Part shown: positions 1 to 8,968 of the stretch, piece after piece
Layout: each line of letters begins with the position of its first letter
Numbering within the stretch: position 1 is the first letter of the stretch
Assembly: GCA_027620495.1 (NCBI GenBank)
Contig: JAQCEA010000014.1
Span: 1 to 64,000 of the forward strand
Length of the DNA stretch: 64,000 bases
From: Pseudomonadota bacterium
GTDB lineage: Bacteria > Pseudomonadota > Alphaproteobacteria > Puniceispirillales > Puniceispirillaceae
Direction: 5' to 3'
Program-made: the position numbers and the translations under genes
The notes under the pieces: generated by a model
The model's database searches: none
The model's input: the letters and a program-made list of their open reading frames with translations, nothing else
What the model was told of the DNA's origin: nothing

Positions 1-1140
1 TCATGGGTTCAGAATTTCGTTCATTTTTTCAATTATTGTACCGATATCTTGGTCTGAGACATGCGGCCCACAGGGAAGCGATATTGTGTTTGCGGCCAAG
101 TGTTGTGCCTGCGAAAATTTATTTTTAGCTATTGGGTATTTTTGGGAATAATATTTTGAATGCGGCAGCGCTACAGGATAGTGAACACTGGTTCCTATGC
201 CCTCAGCATTAAGCAACCTCACTAACTCATTCCTGCTTTTGGTCAGCTTTTCTGAAACCATAATGTTCACACAATACCAAGAGGAATGTGATTGCTTGTG
301 AGCCAGCGGCATAACTGATAGCCCGCTGATTTTGCTTAACTTTGCAACAAGTCGTTCAGCATTTTTTTTTCTTTGTTCAAGAAAAGCTGGTAGCTTCGAT
401 AGTTGCACATGACCAACAGCGGCATGCCCCTCGGACATACGGTAATTCCAACCCAAACTTGCGATATCATAGACCCCAGCTATTTGCCTTTCTCCCAAAC
501 CCTTGTCATATCCGAAGGCTCGTTGAGAACGTACCTTAGCGGCTACATTATCATCGTCAGTGGTCAACATCCCCCCTTCCAGGGACGTGATATGTTTTGT
601 TGGATAAAATGAAAAACAGCCTAATTTGCCAAGGCTTCCCGCAAATTTATTGTTGTGTTTGGCACCAAGTGCAGTTGCACTGTCTTCAATCACATCAATA
701 TTATATTTTTCGGCAACAGCATTAATACTCGCCATGTCGCAGGGCAACCCAATGAAGTGGACAACGATTATTACCTTAGTTTTTTGCGTGATTTTTTCTT
801 CAATAAGCTTTGGGTTTATGCAACCGGTTTCAATGTCAATATCAACAAAGATTGGGACTGCCCCACAATGCTCAACCGCGTGCGCCGTAGCGACATGAGT
901 CATTGCCGGAACAATAACTTCATCGCCGGACCCAACACCGCAAGCAATCAGACCTAAGTGAATGGCTGTAGTACAGTTTGACGTGCTGATTGCATGCTTT
1001 ACACCCACATAGTCTGCAAAAGCGATCTCAAATTCAGCACATTTTGGGCCATGTGTAAGGGTTGTGCCTCGCAACACAGCGGTCATGGCATCGCGCTCGA
1101 CATCGCCAATCATAGGTTTCCCAAAAGGAATATTTGTCAT
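1..1140 (-). CDS. DegT/DnrJ/EryC1/StrS-family PLP-dependent sugar aminotransferase
   Basis: A 379-residue fold-type I aminotransferase of the kind that aminates keto-sugar nucleotides in surface glycan synthesis. The PLP lysine is K182, in the context FYPTKHITSLEGG, and the aspartate that contacts the PLP ring nitrogen is in IEDSATALGA (about residue 153). The length is typical of the family and the stop codon lies at the window edge, so the gene is complete. It is the last visible gene of a minus-strand unit with the Gfo/Idh oxidoreductase (13 bases upstream) and an aldo/keto reductase, which suggests these three modify one sugar. The exact sugar cannot be told from sequence. No strong Shine-Dalgarno precedes the ATG, consistent with translation coupled to the upstream gene. 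Confidence 0.93.
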   Translation of the reverse strand: MTNIPFGKPMIGDVERDAMTAVLRGTTLTHGPKCAEFEIAFADYVGVKHAISTSNCTTAIHLGLIACGVGSGDEVIVPAMTHVATAHAVEHCGAVPIFVDIDIETGCINPKLIEEKITQKTKVIIVVHFIGLPCDMASINAVAEKYNIDVIEDSATALGAKHNNKFAGSLGKLGCFSFYPTKHITSLEGGMLTTDDDNVAAKVRSQRAFGYDKGLGERQIAGVYDIASLGWNYRMSEGHAAVGHVQLSKLPAFLEQRKKNAERLVAKLSKISGLSVMPLAHKQSHSSWYCVNIMVSEKLTKSRNELVRLLNAEGIGTSVHYPVALPHSKYYSQKYPIAKNKFSQAQHLAANTISLPCGPHVSDQDIGTIIEKMNEILNP

Positions 1141-1153
1141 GTAAACGGCTTAC

Positions 1154-2164
1154 CTATATTAAGTTATTAACTGTGACCTGCCGTTTAGTTTCAACCGCTT
1201 GCCAGATCGCAAAACATACGGACATGACCTTAAAAATGTCTGTCTCATCTATCAAAGGTTTTGTTCCATTTCTAATACAATCTATAAATTCAGGGAGCAA
1301 GTCCCCCTTCTCTATTCCCGGATAAGGCGCATTAATACCAGCAACATCTTTTGCAGGATCATCACCTGTAAATAATTTTCCATCCGGGATATCATTCACA
1401 AAGGTCTTTTCGGTTCCAAATACATTCAATGAGTGAAATTTGGTGCGCTGAGGCGCAAATGAGGTGGTGCATTTACCTGTTGCCCCACTTTCCCATTGAA
1501 ACAGCGCTGTTATAGTGTCAGGCCAAGAATAAGATGAGCCCTTGACAGCAATGTCAGTTCCCATAGCGCAAACAGACTTGATTTCTTGCCCCATTACCCA
1601 CCTCATCAGATCGATCAGATGGATGCCACCACCGTAAACGGTGCAATAAAAATCCATATCACCACGCCATCCTTGGGTTATCTTCCACAAAATCTGATGT
1701 AAATAATCACCTTCGATATGAAAAATATCACCAAACTCACCCTGTTCAGCCATCTGTTTGACCAATGCAAAGCGAGGCGACTGCCTTAATATAAGATTTG
1801 AGGTTATATTCACATTTGATTTGCTCAGTTCATTTAAAACAGCTTCCGCTTGATTAGGGAAAAGAACAGCAGGCTTTTCTACCATAATATGCTTATCGTG
1901 GCGGATTGCTGACACAATTTGCTCAAAATGGGAGTCATCATAACTGCAGATTGACACAACACTGATGTCTTTATCTTCTGTGATACTTTTATAGTCGGTG
2001 AATTTATGTTCAATATTGTATTTTTTACCAACGGCCTCTAAACGCAACTTATCCAAATCGCAAATTGATTTAACTTCAATATTGTTGATGGCTTGGTAGG
2101 ATCTCAGGTGCGCCTCTCCAACGCCAAGCCCAATTACCCCAACCTTTATTAATGGATTAGCCAT
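1154..2164 (-). CDS. Gfo/Idh/MocA-family NAD(P)-dependent oxidoreductase
   Basis: A 336-residue oxidoreductase. The N-terminal Rossmann fold has the dinucleotide-binding loop GLGVGEAHL (residues 12-20), and the family motif EKP is at residues 96-98 (MVEKPAV). The C-terminal alpha/beta substrate domain follows to the end. Members oxidise or reduce hydroxyl groups of sugars and sugar nucleotides. It sits between the aldo/keto reductase (6-base gap) and the DegT aminotransferase, so a 3-keto-sugar pathway in which this enzyme makes the ketone that the aminotransferase then aminates is plausible, though this is inference. The short gaps indicate one transcript. Confidence 0.92.
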   Translation of the reverse strand: MANPLIKVGVIGLGVGEAHLRSYQAINNIEVKSICDLDKLRLEAVGKKYNIEHKFTDYKSITEDKDISVVSICSYDDSHFEQIVSAIRHDKHIMVEKPAVLFPNQAEAVLNELSKSNVNITSNLILRQSPRFALVKQMAEQGEFGDIFHIEGDYLHQILWKITQGWRGDMDFYCTVYGGGIHLIDLMRWVMGQEIKSVCAMGTDIAVKGSSYSWPDTITALFQWESGATGKCTTSFAPQRTKFHSLNVFGTEKTFVNDIPDGKLFTGDDPAKDVAGINAPYPGIEKGDLLPEFIDCIRNGTKPLIDETDIFKVMSVCFAIWQAVETKRQVTVNNLI

Positions 2165-2170
2165 AATGTG

Positions 2171-3070
2171 CTACTTCCATTTCTCGGGTCTTACATCGTC
2201 AGGCGCTAGCCTTTTGATATAGTCAGACAGCATATTAAGTTCAAAATTTGTGTTTGGCCTATCCATAGATTCGACAATTTCGTTCAATTGTTTTGGCGTA
2301 TCCACGCCAATCAAAATACTGTTTATTTCATCGAATGACTTAACAAAATTTATTGCATATTGCATCAATGTCAGACCTTCTTTTTTACTTAAACTTTCAA
2401 TAAATTCTATGGCTTCTAGAACCTCAGTAGAGGCTGAGGCCAAACCAGTGTTCTTGGCGAATAACAGCCCTTTTGTAAAAATAGAGCGCGCATGAATTAT
2501 TTTGTTGTGCTGCCTCAGGATGTCACAAACACCATTGTCGCGGAAAGTTTGATTTAACACCCCAAACGGCAGCTGTACAATTTGGCAAGAACCAATTTCC
2601 GCAGCTTTTAAAGCAGCCGCCGCTGAATAAATTGATACCCCCCAAGACGAGAAAAGCCCACGTGCTTGGAATTGCTGTATGGCCTCTACAGTAAGTTCGC
2701 TATTGACGTCATTTTCATTGTGAAGCAACAAAGACAAAGATTTTTTTGACTCGATCTTGAGCAATGGGCTTGTTCTTTGCCAATCATCAAAACAAGAGAG
2801 TTTATGGGTTGAAACTGTGTTCTGAGATTTTACCTTGCTAATTAAATCAAAATTCTTGGACGGATTTAGCCTCATAAACTTGGCAATTCGTTCCTCTGCA
2901 ACACCGTAGTTCGATGAAGTGTCAAGTGTTGTGATGCCGCTATCCCACGCGGCATCTAAAATAGAAAATGCGGTGGCCTCTGGCATGAGTTCATTGGCCC
3001 ATCGACCAACTCCATAGGGCATACCAAGCTGCACAGTTCCGAGGATTAATTTAGAAAATTGACTTTCCAT
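2171..3070 (-). CDS. Aldo/keto reductase
   Basis: About 299 residues from the ATG at 3070; a TTG three codons upstream is also possible. The (beta/alpha)8 aldo/keto reductase tetrad is visible: D50 and Y55 in TLDTSSNYG, K79 in LISKVKS, and H117 in LLLHNEND. These enzymes use NADPH to reduce carbonyls. The best fit by context is a step in a nucleotide-sugar or glycan-precursor pathway shared with the following oxidoreductase and aminotransferase. The last residues SILIGVDTP match the cofactor-binding part of the family. A hairpin at 3100-3126 lies in its leader, between it and the antiterminator gene. Confidence 0.9.
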   Translation of the reverse strand: MESQFSKLILGTVQLGMPYGVGRWANELMPEATAFSILDAAWDSGITTLDTSSNYGVAEERIAKFMRLNPSKNFDLISKVKSQNTVSTHKLSCFDDWQRTSPLLKIESKKSLSLLLHNENDVNSELTVEAIQQFQARGLFSSWGVSIYSAAAALKAAEIGSCQIVQLPFGVLNQTFRDNGVCDILRQHNKIIHARSIFTKGLLFAKNTGLASASTEVLEAIEFIESLSKKEGLTLMQYAINFVKSFDEINSILIGVDTPKQLNEIVESMDRPNTNFELNMLSDYIKRLAPDDVRPEKWK

Positions 3071-3099
3071 ATACCACAAAATGTAATCATGCTACCGCA

Positions 3100-3126
3100 G
3101 TGTGGGTGAAACATAGTCTCCCACAC
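3100..3126. other. Inverted repeat in leader between antiterminator gene and sugar genes
   Basis: A perfect 7-bp stem (GTGTGGG at 3100-3106, CCCACAC at 3120-3126) encloses a 13-base loop. It lies between the RfaH/NusG-like gene and the aldo/keto reductase. No U-tract follows on the minus strand, so it is not a standard intrinsic terminator. RfaH recognises a hairpin in the ops element, so a recruitment or pause site is conceivable, but that role is only inferred from position. Confidence 0.35.
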
Positions 3127-3180
3127 CTAAACTATTTTTTGCAGGTACCGAGAGGCAACTACTATTTTACCGGCATCACA

Positions 3181-3675
3181 TTAAGCGCCAACAACCGCAT
3201 CACGGCCAATCTGCCCATGGACAATATGTCCAAGCATTTGAAGCAGAACTGTCACCCGGTTACCAGGATCCAGCCGTAACAACTTTCCGATTTTACCAGC
3301 CATTGGGCCAGATAATATCTCAACGTCTTGACCCAGTTTCAGATCATCATGATCAGCCTCGACAAGCCCATCCATATTCTCACTCGCCTTAAGCGCTGAC
3401 ATGAACGCACTGTCAACAAACGAAGGCAACTGCCCAAAGCTGACGATATGACTGACACCAACCGTCCCATTAATGGCGCGCCATCTGGCTGTCTCAAGAT
3501 CTAAATTGATAAATAAATAGCCTGGAAACAACGGGCGCCGGACACGCTTTATCTGGCGCGCATGCCTGATGATCCGTTCGATACGGGGCAACCACACGTC
3601 AAAACCTTGCCTCTCAAGATGCAACATAGCCAGATGTTCACGATTAGGTTGCGTTTGCACAGCGTACCACTTCAT
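3181..3675 (-). CDS. RfaH/NusG-like transcription antitermination protein
   Basis: A 164-residue NusG-family protein. The NGN domain covers about residues 1-105 (start MKWYAVQTQPNREHLA; core RPLFPGYLFI), and a C-terminal KOW-type domain covers about 112-155 (GQDVEILSGPMAGKIGKLL). It has the size and N-terminus of specialised paralogs such as RfaH, which travel with RNA polymerase and suppress termination in long polysaccharide operons. It starts 9 bases after the winged-helix regulator and precedes sugar genes on the same strand, the usual position for an operon-specific antiterminator. It is not the housekeeping nusG, which normally lies beside secE and ribosomal genes. Confidence 0.9.
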   Translation of the reverse strand: MKWYAVQTQPNREHLAMLHLERQGFDVWLPRIERIIRHARQIKRVRRPLFPGYLFINLDLETARWRAINGTVGVSHIVSFGQLPSFVDSAFMSALKASENMDGLVEADHDDLKLGQDVEILSGPMAGKIGKLLRLDPGNRVTVLLQMLGHIVHGQIGRDAVVGA

Positions 3676-3684
3676 CTGACGGAC

Positions 3685-4317
3685 TCACACTCTACCTGAT
3701 TGGAAATTAGATTTCTTAATTTTCATAAACGCTGGCACTAAAATCTCTTTGCCACCGTCATTTGATGCTACGATTTCATAAACTTTATGCGGGCGCCGGG
3801 TTTCTGTAATTACGAGGCATCCAATTCGAGAGACCGTCTCTTTTGGAATGTCTGCATAGCTTTGAAAGTAACGCTGGCCCTCATGCGCCAGAACATCGAG
3901 AACACACACAACTTCTATATTATGTGCAGAAAATACCATTTGGGCAATTTCCATGACCTCTCCGGTTCCAACACAGCAGGCTCCGGTAATCTGACCAGCA
4001 GATATCTGACAAGCAATCGCTTCGTAATCGCGTCGCGCTTCTCCAAAAAATTTGAATGAATTAGCAATATATTTAGACACAAGGCGACCTTTTTCTATGA
4101 AGCCTTCAGGTGTAATATAATAGCCATACCGGCGCGAAGGGGCTTCTTTAACCTTGATATAACCCTTATGAACCAATCGCTTGATCAACGCGTTAGCCAT
4201 ACCCAAGGCAATCTCAAGTTCCTTGGCCACACCACGTTGGGTTATCTTGTCGCACTCTTCAACAAGCTCAAGAACGCGCAACTCATTCTGTTCATTTACT
4301 GTCAGGTTGCGATCCAT
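3685..4317 (-). CDS. MarR-type winged-helix regulator of exopolysaccharide genes with extra C-terminal domain
   Basis: I take the ATG at 4317 because GAGGG lies 5 bases upstream; another ATG at 4329 has no such site. The protein has 210 residues. Residues 10-85 form a winged helix (VLELVEECDKITQRGVAKEL, then a wing near RRYGYYITPEG) like the short EPS-associated MarR-type regulators found next to polysaccharide loci. About 120 further residues follow, with alternating strands and helices (CCVGTGEVMEIAQM, VVCVLDVLAHE, RIGCLVITET), resembling a small Rossmann-like sensor domain that may bind a nucleotide or sugar-nucleotide. The ligand is unknown. It heads the transcript that includes the antiterminator and the three sugar-modifying genes. 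Confidence 0.82.
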   Translation of the reverse strand: MDRNLTVNEQNELRVLELVEECDKITQRGVAKELEIALGMANALIKRLVHKGYIKVKEAPSRRYGYYITPEGFIEKGRLVSKYIANSFKFFGEARRDYEAIACQISAGQITGACCVGTGEVMEIAQMVFSAHNIEVVCVLDVLAHEGQRYFQSYADIPKETVSRIGCLVITETRRPHKVYEIVASNDGGKEILVPAFMKIKKSNFQSGRV

Positions 4318-4558
4318 AGGCGCCCTCATTGCTAACCAATATATGATTACTATTTATTATCGATGGATACAATTAATTTTTGTTCAATAATTGAACAATA
4401 TTTCGGGTCACAGTTTTTTCAAAATTTCTCTTGTTTTCAGGGCTGATGCTGAACCATACATAAGATGCAGAACATGAAAATTCCGCGATTAAGACAGTCA
4501 AATTTTACCGGGACAGATGATTGGTGATCTCTTCAATGAAGTGTGAGGCGTTTGCGTA

Positions 4559-6448
4559 ATGTGTGGCTTTGCGGGCTATATCACGTGCGTCAGTGACGCC
4601 CCTAGAATTGGTGCGAGGAAGGACGTTAGCGCAGACGCGCGACGACAAGCCTTAAAAACCATCGAAAACCGCGGGCCAAATGCCGAGGGTCAATGGCAGG
4701 ACCAGCAGATCTGGCTTGGCCATCACCGGTTATCGATCGTAGACACCGCTTCGCGTGGCAACCAACCGATGGAATATGGCAATTTTGTCATCGCCTTTAA
4801 CGGGATGATCTATAATTACCGGGACATCCGACAGACCCTCATTCAAAAAGGCTATAGATTTCATACCGACACCGACACTGAGGTGCTTCTTGCTGGGTGG
4901 AGTGAATGGCGGCAGGATTTGCTACCTCGCCTTCACGGCATGTTTGCTTTTGCTCTTTGGGACAAGACTACAAAGCGTCTGAATTTGGTGCGTGATCGGT
5001 TTGGTAAAAAACCACTCTATTTCAGAAATTGGCGCGGCACCTTTGCGTTTGGGTCACGCTTTGACGCAATTGAGGCGCTGTCGGGAACCACACAATTAAG
5101 CCATGAGGCCTTGTCCTGGCTACTCACGCTGAAATACATCCCCGACCCATTCAGCGCGTCTGATGAAATTCAAAAATTGCCGGCAGGCCACGTCTTAGAA
5201 ATTGCCGGCGATAAACAAACCATCACAAAATGGTACCACCCACAGCCTGATGCCGCGGCCTTATCCCTCTCGGCGCCATTGCAAAAACAAAAACTACGGT
5301 CTCTGCTTGATCAAGCGGTAGCCAAACGCCTTGTCAGTGATGTGCCGATCGCCTGTTTCTTATCGGGTGGGATAGACTCAGCAATCATCGCATCACTGGC
5401 TAGAAACCATACACATATTGACACCTTTACAGCTGGATTTGATGAAAGCCTGTTTGACGAGTCCAAAATGGCGCGTGAAACCGCAAAACACCTAGGCACC
5501 AATCATCATGAAGTGCGCCTGAAGCAAGAAGACCAGTTTGGCATGATTGAACAGTTGTTGAACTCAGCTCTCGATGAACCGTTTGGCGACTCCTCGGCAT
5601 TGCCATCACTTTTTGTTTCCAAGGCAATTAAACCCCATGCGACCGTCGCTTTATCAGGTGATGGTGCAGACGAATTATTCGGTGGATACCGCAAATATCA
5701 AGGAGAACTTGCAGTTCGCGCGTGGTGCAGATTACCGCTCACTCTAAGAAATTCATTAAAGACAATCATTGATGCCCTGCCACACTCACACGCCAACAAA
5801 TTAACAGACAAGTTCAGACAGTTACAGCGCTTTATCCATGGTGCTGAGCGTGACGAACACCACCGACACGCAGCATGGATGGAGGTGGCCGCATCTGCGC
5901 ATGATATTCAGCAGATGCTAAATAAAAACAAGCATGATGATTTGGTCAATATGTTGCGCCGTATAGATACGCCCAACGGCATGGACAAATTATCGCTCAC
6001 ATTGTTGCGCGATATGCACACCGTTCTCATTTCCGATATGCTTGTGAAAATAGACCGCACATCTATGCATGCTGGCGTCGAAGTCCGCTCTCCCTTTCTT
6101 GACCACCATGTTGCAGAAATGGCGATGGCCATTGATGGAAAGCATAAAATCGCATGGCGGCAAGGCAAGAAAATACTTCGTGATATGTTTAAAAATGATC
6201 TTCCAAAAACTGTTTTTGAAGCGCCAAAACGGGGGTTTGAAATGCCATTAAATCACTGGCTTTGCGGGCCCTTGCAGTCACGCCTCAAGCCAGCTTTATC
6301 GGCAGATTTTTTGACATACAACAGATTAAACCCCAATTTTGGCAAGGTTTTGGAAGCGGGAATCAGAAAAGGCCTGCTTCCGCATGCTGAGGTAGGTTGG
6401 ACCTTAATCTCTATCTATCATTGGCAAAAGCAGCGCGGGTTTTTATAG
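4559..6448 (+). CDS. asnB: Asparagine synthase (glutamine-hydrolysing), exopolysaccharide-locus type
   Basis: A 629-residue class II glutamine amidotransferase. The catalytic Cys is residue 2 (MCGFAGYI), exposed when Met1 is removed. The glutaminase domain runs to about residue 200, with NRGP and a GMIYNYR-type loop. A synthetase domain follows with the pyrophosphatase loop SGGIDS at about 268-273 and SGDGADELFGGY further on. It converts Asp, Gln and ATP to Asn, although copies in polysaccharide loci are often thought to amidate glycan or other substrates. GAGG lies 10 bases before the ATG. It is divergent from the regulator gene. Its last 38 bases overlap the end of the convergent glycosyltransferase gene. 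Confidence 0.95.
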   Translation: MCGFAGYITCVSDAPRIGARKDVSADARRQALKTIENRGPNAEGQWQDQQIWLGHHRLSIVDTASRGNQPMEYGNFVIAFNGMIYNYRDIRQTLIQKGYRFHTDTDTEVLLAGWSEWRQDLLPRLHGMFAFALWDKTTKRLNLVRDRFGKKPLYFRNWRGTFAFGSRFDAIEALSGTTQLSHEALSWLLTLKYIPDPFSASDEIQKLPAGHVLEIAGDKQTITKWYHPQPDAAALSLSAPLQKQKLRSLLDQAVAKRLVSDVPIACFLSGGIDSAIIASLARNHTHIDTFTAGFDESLFDESKMARETAKHLGTNHHEVRLKQEDQFGMIEQLLNSALDEPFGDSSALPSLFVSKAIKPHATVALSGDGADELFGGYRKYQGELAVRAWCRLPLTLRNSLKTIIDALPHSHANKLTDKFRQLQRFIHGAERDEHHRHAAWMEVAASAHDIQQMLNKNKHDDLVNMLRRIDTPNGMDKLSLTLLRDMHTVLISDMLVKIDRTSMHAGVEVRSPFLDHHVAEMAMAIDGKHKIAWRQGKKILRDMFKNDLPKTVFEAPKRGFEMPLNHWLCGPLQSRLKPALSADFLTYNRLNPNFGKVLEAGIRKGLLPHAEVGWTLISIYHWQKQRGFL

Positions 6449-7589
6449 ACGTAAATAGCTCAACAAAAGCTGCCTCAACAGCACGATTTGACAAACCCTT
6501 GCTTTTGATCACTTCACGGCTGGCCTTACCGGCTGACTTTCTTAATTTCTGATCAATCAGCATTTTTTCAATTTTGCGCGCGATATCATGACGATCGCCT
6601 TTGGCAAACAGCAATCCATTATATCCGTTAACAACAATTTCACGAACACCCGGCACATCGCTTCCCAATAATGGCAGCCCACAAGCGGCAGCCTCTAATA
6701 ATGCCTTTGGAAACCCTTCTCTATGCGATGGCAGAATAGCTAGGTCACAGCCTTGCCAGAAACCCACCATATCCGAGACGTTGCCCAAAAACTTCACTGA
6801 TAAGATTTTTGACCATTTTTCTATGTCGTGCTGTGTGCAGCTGGACGGATTCTTCAGATGAATATCTCCGGCGACCCGCAGCTCAATATCATAATTTTTC
6901 TCAACAATTTTGATCGCCTCAATAAGTTCCGGGATGCCTTTATCGCGCAACAGGCGACTGGCACAACCAATCACCAGCTTCCGATTGTTTTTCCAAAGGC
7001 TGGATTTCGTCGCAACAGGCCTGAATTTTTGATCATCTACACCAGAACCGGGTATTAACGGCGCGTTTCCAGCGGACAAACCGCGTTTGATAAAAACCGC
7101 CCTGTCATCAGGATTTTGGAACAGCGTTATCGTACCGGGCCGTCTCCACAAAACCTGCAAAACTGGACTTAAAGCCCACCGCAAAAATTTTGCTTTTGGC
7201 TGTTCTGATGAAAAAAGATATCCAACCCCGGTAATGGCATTAATCGACGGCAAATTACCTGTAAATAGACGCGCCAGCGAACCAAGGAAACACATTTGCA
7301 CTGAAGAATGATAAATCAGATCAGGTTGCACTGACTTATAAATTCCGTTTAGCTGCCTCAGAATTTTAAAATTTGCAGAAATGTTAAGCGGTGCATTCCC
7401 CATTGGCAGGTCTATGACGTCAAAACCAATCTCCCTGATCTCATCACAATTTCCTGTATCTTTACATATGACCCAGACAGAACGACACACCTTTTTTGCC
7501 GCCATTGCCATAGGCAAGCGATGCGTTAAAAAGGACCTGTCATCACTTGACAGAATAGTCATCGTTTCGAACAAAAAATTTTGGTGCAT
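6411..7589 (-). CDS. Glycosyltransferase family 4 (GT-B fold)
   Basis: About 392 residues if started at the ATG at 7589. TTG 7637, ATG 7631 and ATG 7562 are other possible starts, and none has a clear ribosome site. The N-terminal domain begins ILSSDDRSFLTHRLPMA, like the SHRLP motif of GT4 enzymes. The C-terminal domain has GCASRLLRDKGIPELIEAI and the donor-binding EGFPKALLEAAACGLPL, with E-x7-E spacing. Such enzymes transfer a sugar from a nucleotide donor to a lipid-linked glycan on the cytoplasmic face. It is convergent with asnB (38-base overlap) and divergent from the UDP-sugar dehydrogenase. Confidence 0.9.
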   Translation of the reverse strand: MHQNFLFETMTILSSDDRSFLTHRLPMAMAAKKVCRSVWVICKDTGNCDEIREIGFDVIDLPMGNAPLNISANFKILRQLNGIYKSVQPDLIYHSSVQMCFLGSLARLFTGNLPSINAITGVGYLFSSEQPKAKFLRWALSPVLQVLWRRPGTITLFQNPDDRAVFIKRGLSAGNAPLIPGSGVDDQKFRPVATKSSLWKNNRKLVIGCASRLLRDKGIPELIEAIKIVEKNYDIELRVAGDIHLKNPSSCTQHDIEKWSKILSVKFLGNVSDMVGFWQGCDLAILPSHREGFPKALLEAAACGLPLLGSDVPGVREIVVNGYNGLLFAKGDRHDIARKIEKMLIDQKLRKSAGKASREVIKSKGLSNRAVEAAFVELFTSIKTRAAFANDR

Positions 7590-7670
7590 ACGCTTGTAAA
7601 TGGTTTGATTAGGTGTACAAGTCTGTATCATACGCAAGTTGTATCACCAACTACGATCTGTTTTATCACG

Positions 7671-8954
7671 ATGGCTGTGCTCAAAAGAAAAATCTCGGTT
7701 ATCGGACTTGGCTATGTCGGTCTGCCAGTGGCCGTTGCCTTTGCCGAGGCTGGCTTCAAAGTTGTGGGATTTGACACCAACGCCAATCGCATCAAAGAAT
7801 TAAAGGAAGGTTACGACAAAACATTTGAAGTTGAAAATAGGCGTCTCGACAACCCCAATCTGACCTACACGGATAAAGCAGACGACATCGGGCAGGCTAA
7901 TTTTCACATCATCACCGTGCCGACCCCCATCACCAATATAAACGAACCTGATATTTCGTATCTGATTAAAGCGTCCGAGACAGTCGGAAAACAACTCAAA
8001 GCCGACGACTTTGTGGTTTATGAGTCAACGGTCTATCCGGGTTGCACCGAAGATGATTGCATACCAGTGCTTGAGACAGAATCAAAACTTACAGCTGGAC
8101 AGGATTTCTATGTTGGCTATTCACCCGAACGCATTAATCCCGGCGATCCAAATCATCGATTTGAGACAATATTGAAAATCGTCTCAGCCCAGTGTTCGCA
8201 TTCGCTTAAAATTGTGGCCGATACATATGGCGCGGTTGTGACCGCAGGTATTTATCAGGCAACATCAATCAAAGTGGCCGAGGCTGCCAAAGTCATAGAA
8301 AATACACAGCGCGATCTCAATATCGGGTTTGTGAATGAATTATCAAAAATTTTCAAAACGATGGATATTGATACCTATGACGTTTTACAGGCGGCAGGTA
8401 CAAAATGGAATTTTAATGCCTTTGAACCTGGCCTTGTCGGCGGTCATTGTATTGGCGTTGATCCCTATTATCTCACCAGCAAAGCCTTGAAAATAGGCTG
8501 TGATCCAACGATTATTTTGTCAGGACGAGAAACAAATAATGCCTACCCAATCTTTCTGGCTGAACAATGCCGCAACTGGTTCAGCCAACAAGGCATCACT
8601 GATCCAAAAATTGTGCAACTTGGCCTGACCTTTAAAGAAAATGTGCCTGATATTCGCAATTCAAAAGCGTTCGATTTGGCAAATACATTTCGCCACATTG
8701 ACCCAACCCTAGCAGTCATTGACCCCGTTGCTGACATCGCGCATATGAAACCAGATTTTAGGTTCAACACCAGCATAGACGGTGAGCGTTTTGATGCCAT
8801 CGTGCTTGCCGTGCCACATCAGCAATTTATTAATGATGGCTGGCAATTAATTAATGCATTAACAAATACAGACAAATCAACGCTTGTTATGGATATTAAA
8901 GCAAGGCTGGATAGACAGTCCAAACCGCCAGCTATAAACCTGTGGCGCCCGTAA
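7671..8954 (+). CDS. Nucleotide-sugar (UDP-HexNAc type) 6-dehydrogenase
   Basis: A 427-residue enzyme started at ATG 7671, which gives the usual N-terminus KRKISVIGLGYVGLPVA with the NAD-binding GLGYVG. The catalytic cysteine lies in GGHCIGVDPYYL, the central linker helix has GFVNELSKIF, and VYESTVYPGCTE is typical of the WbpO/TviB/WbpA group. This group oxidises UDP-GalNAc or UDP-GlcNAc to the uronic acid. UDP-glucose dehydrogenases instead tend to have a different motif around the Cys, so a HexNAc substrate is more likely, though not proven. The downstream membrane glycosyltransferase starts within or just after its end, so the two are co-transcribed. Confidence 0.92.
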   Translation: MAVLKRKISVIGLGYVGLPVAVAFAEAGFKVVGFDTNANRIKELKEGYDKTFEVENRRLDNPNLTYTDKADDIGQANFHIITVPTPITNINEPDISYLIKASETVGKQLKADDFVVYESTVYPGCTEDDCIPVLETESKLTAGQDFYVGYSPERINPGDPNHRFETILKIVSAQCSHSLKIVADTYGAVVTAGIYQATSIKVAEAAKVIENTQRDLNIGFVNELSKIFKTMDIDTYDVLQAAGTKWNFNAFEPGLVGGHCIGVDPYYLTSKALKIGCDPTIILSGRETNNAYPIFLAEQCRNWFSQQGITDPKIVQLGLTFKENVPDIRNSKAFDLANTFRHIDPTLAVIDPVADIAHMKPDFRFNTSIDGERFDAIVLAVPHQQFINDGWQLINALTNTDKSTLVMDIKARLDRQSKPPAINLWRP

Positions 8955-8968
8955 GTGAACATAAGCAT

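Noticed and set aside
3181-3675. Housekeeping nusG
   Set aside because: No secE or ribosomal genes nearby; gene order and size fit an RfaH-type paralog in a polysaccharide locus.
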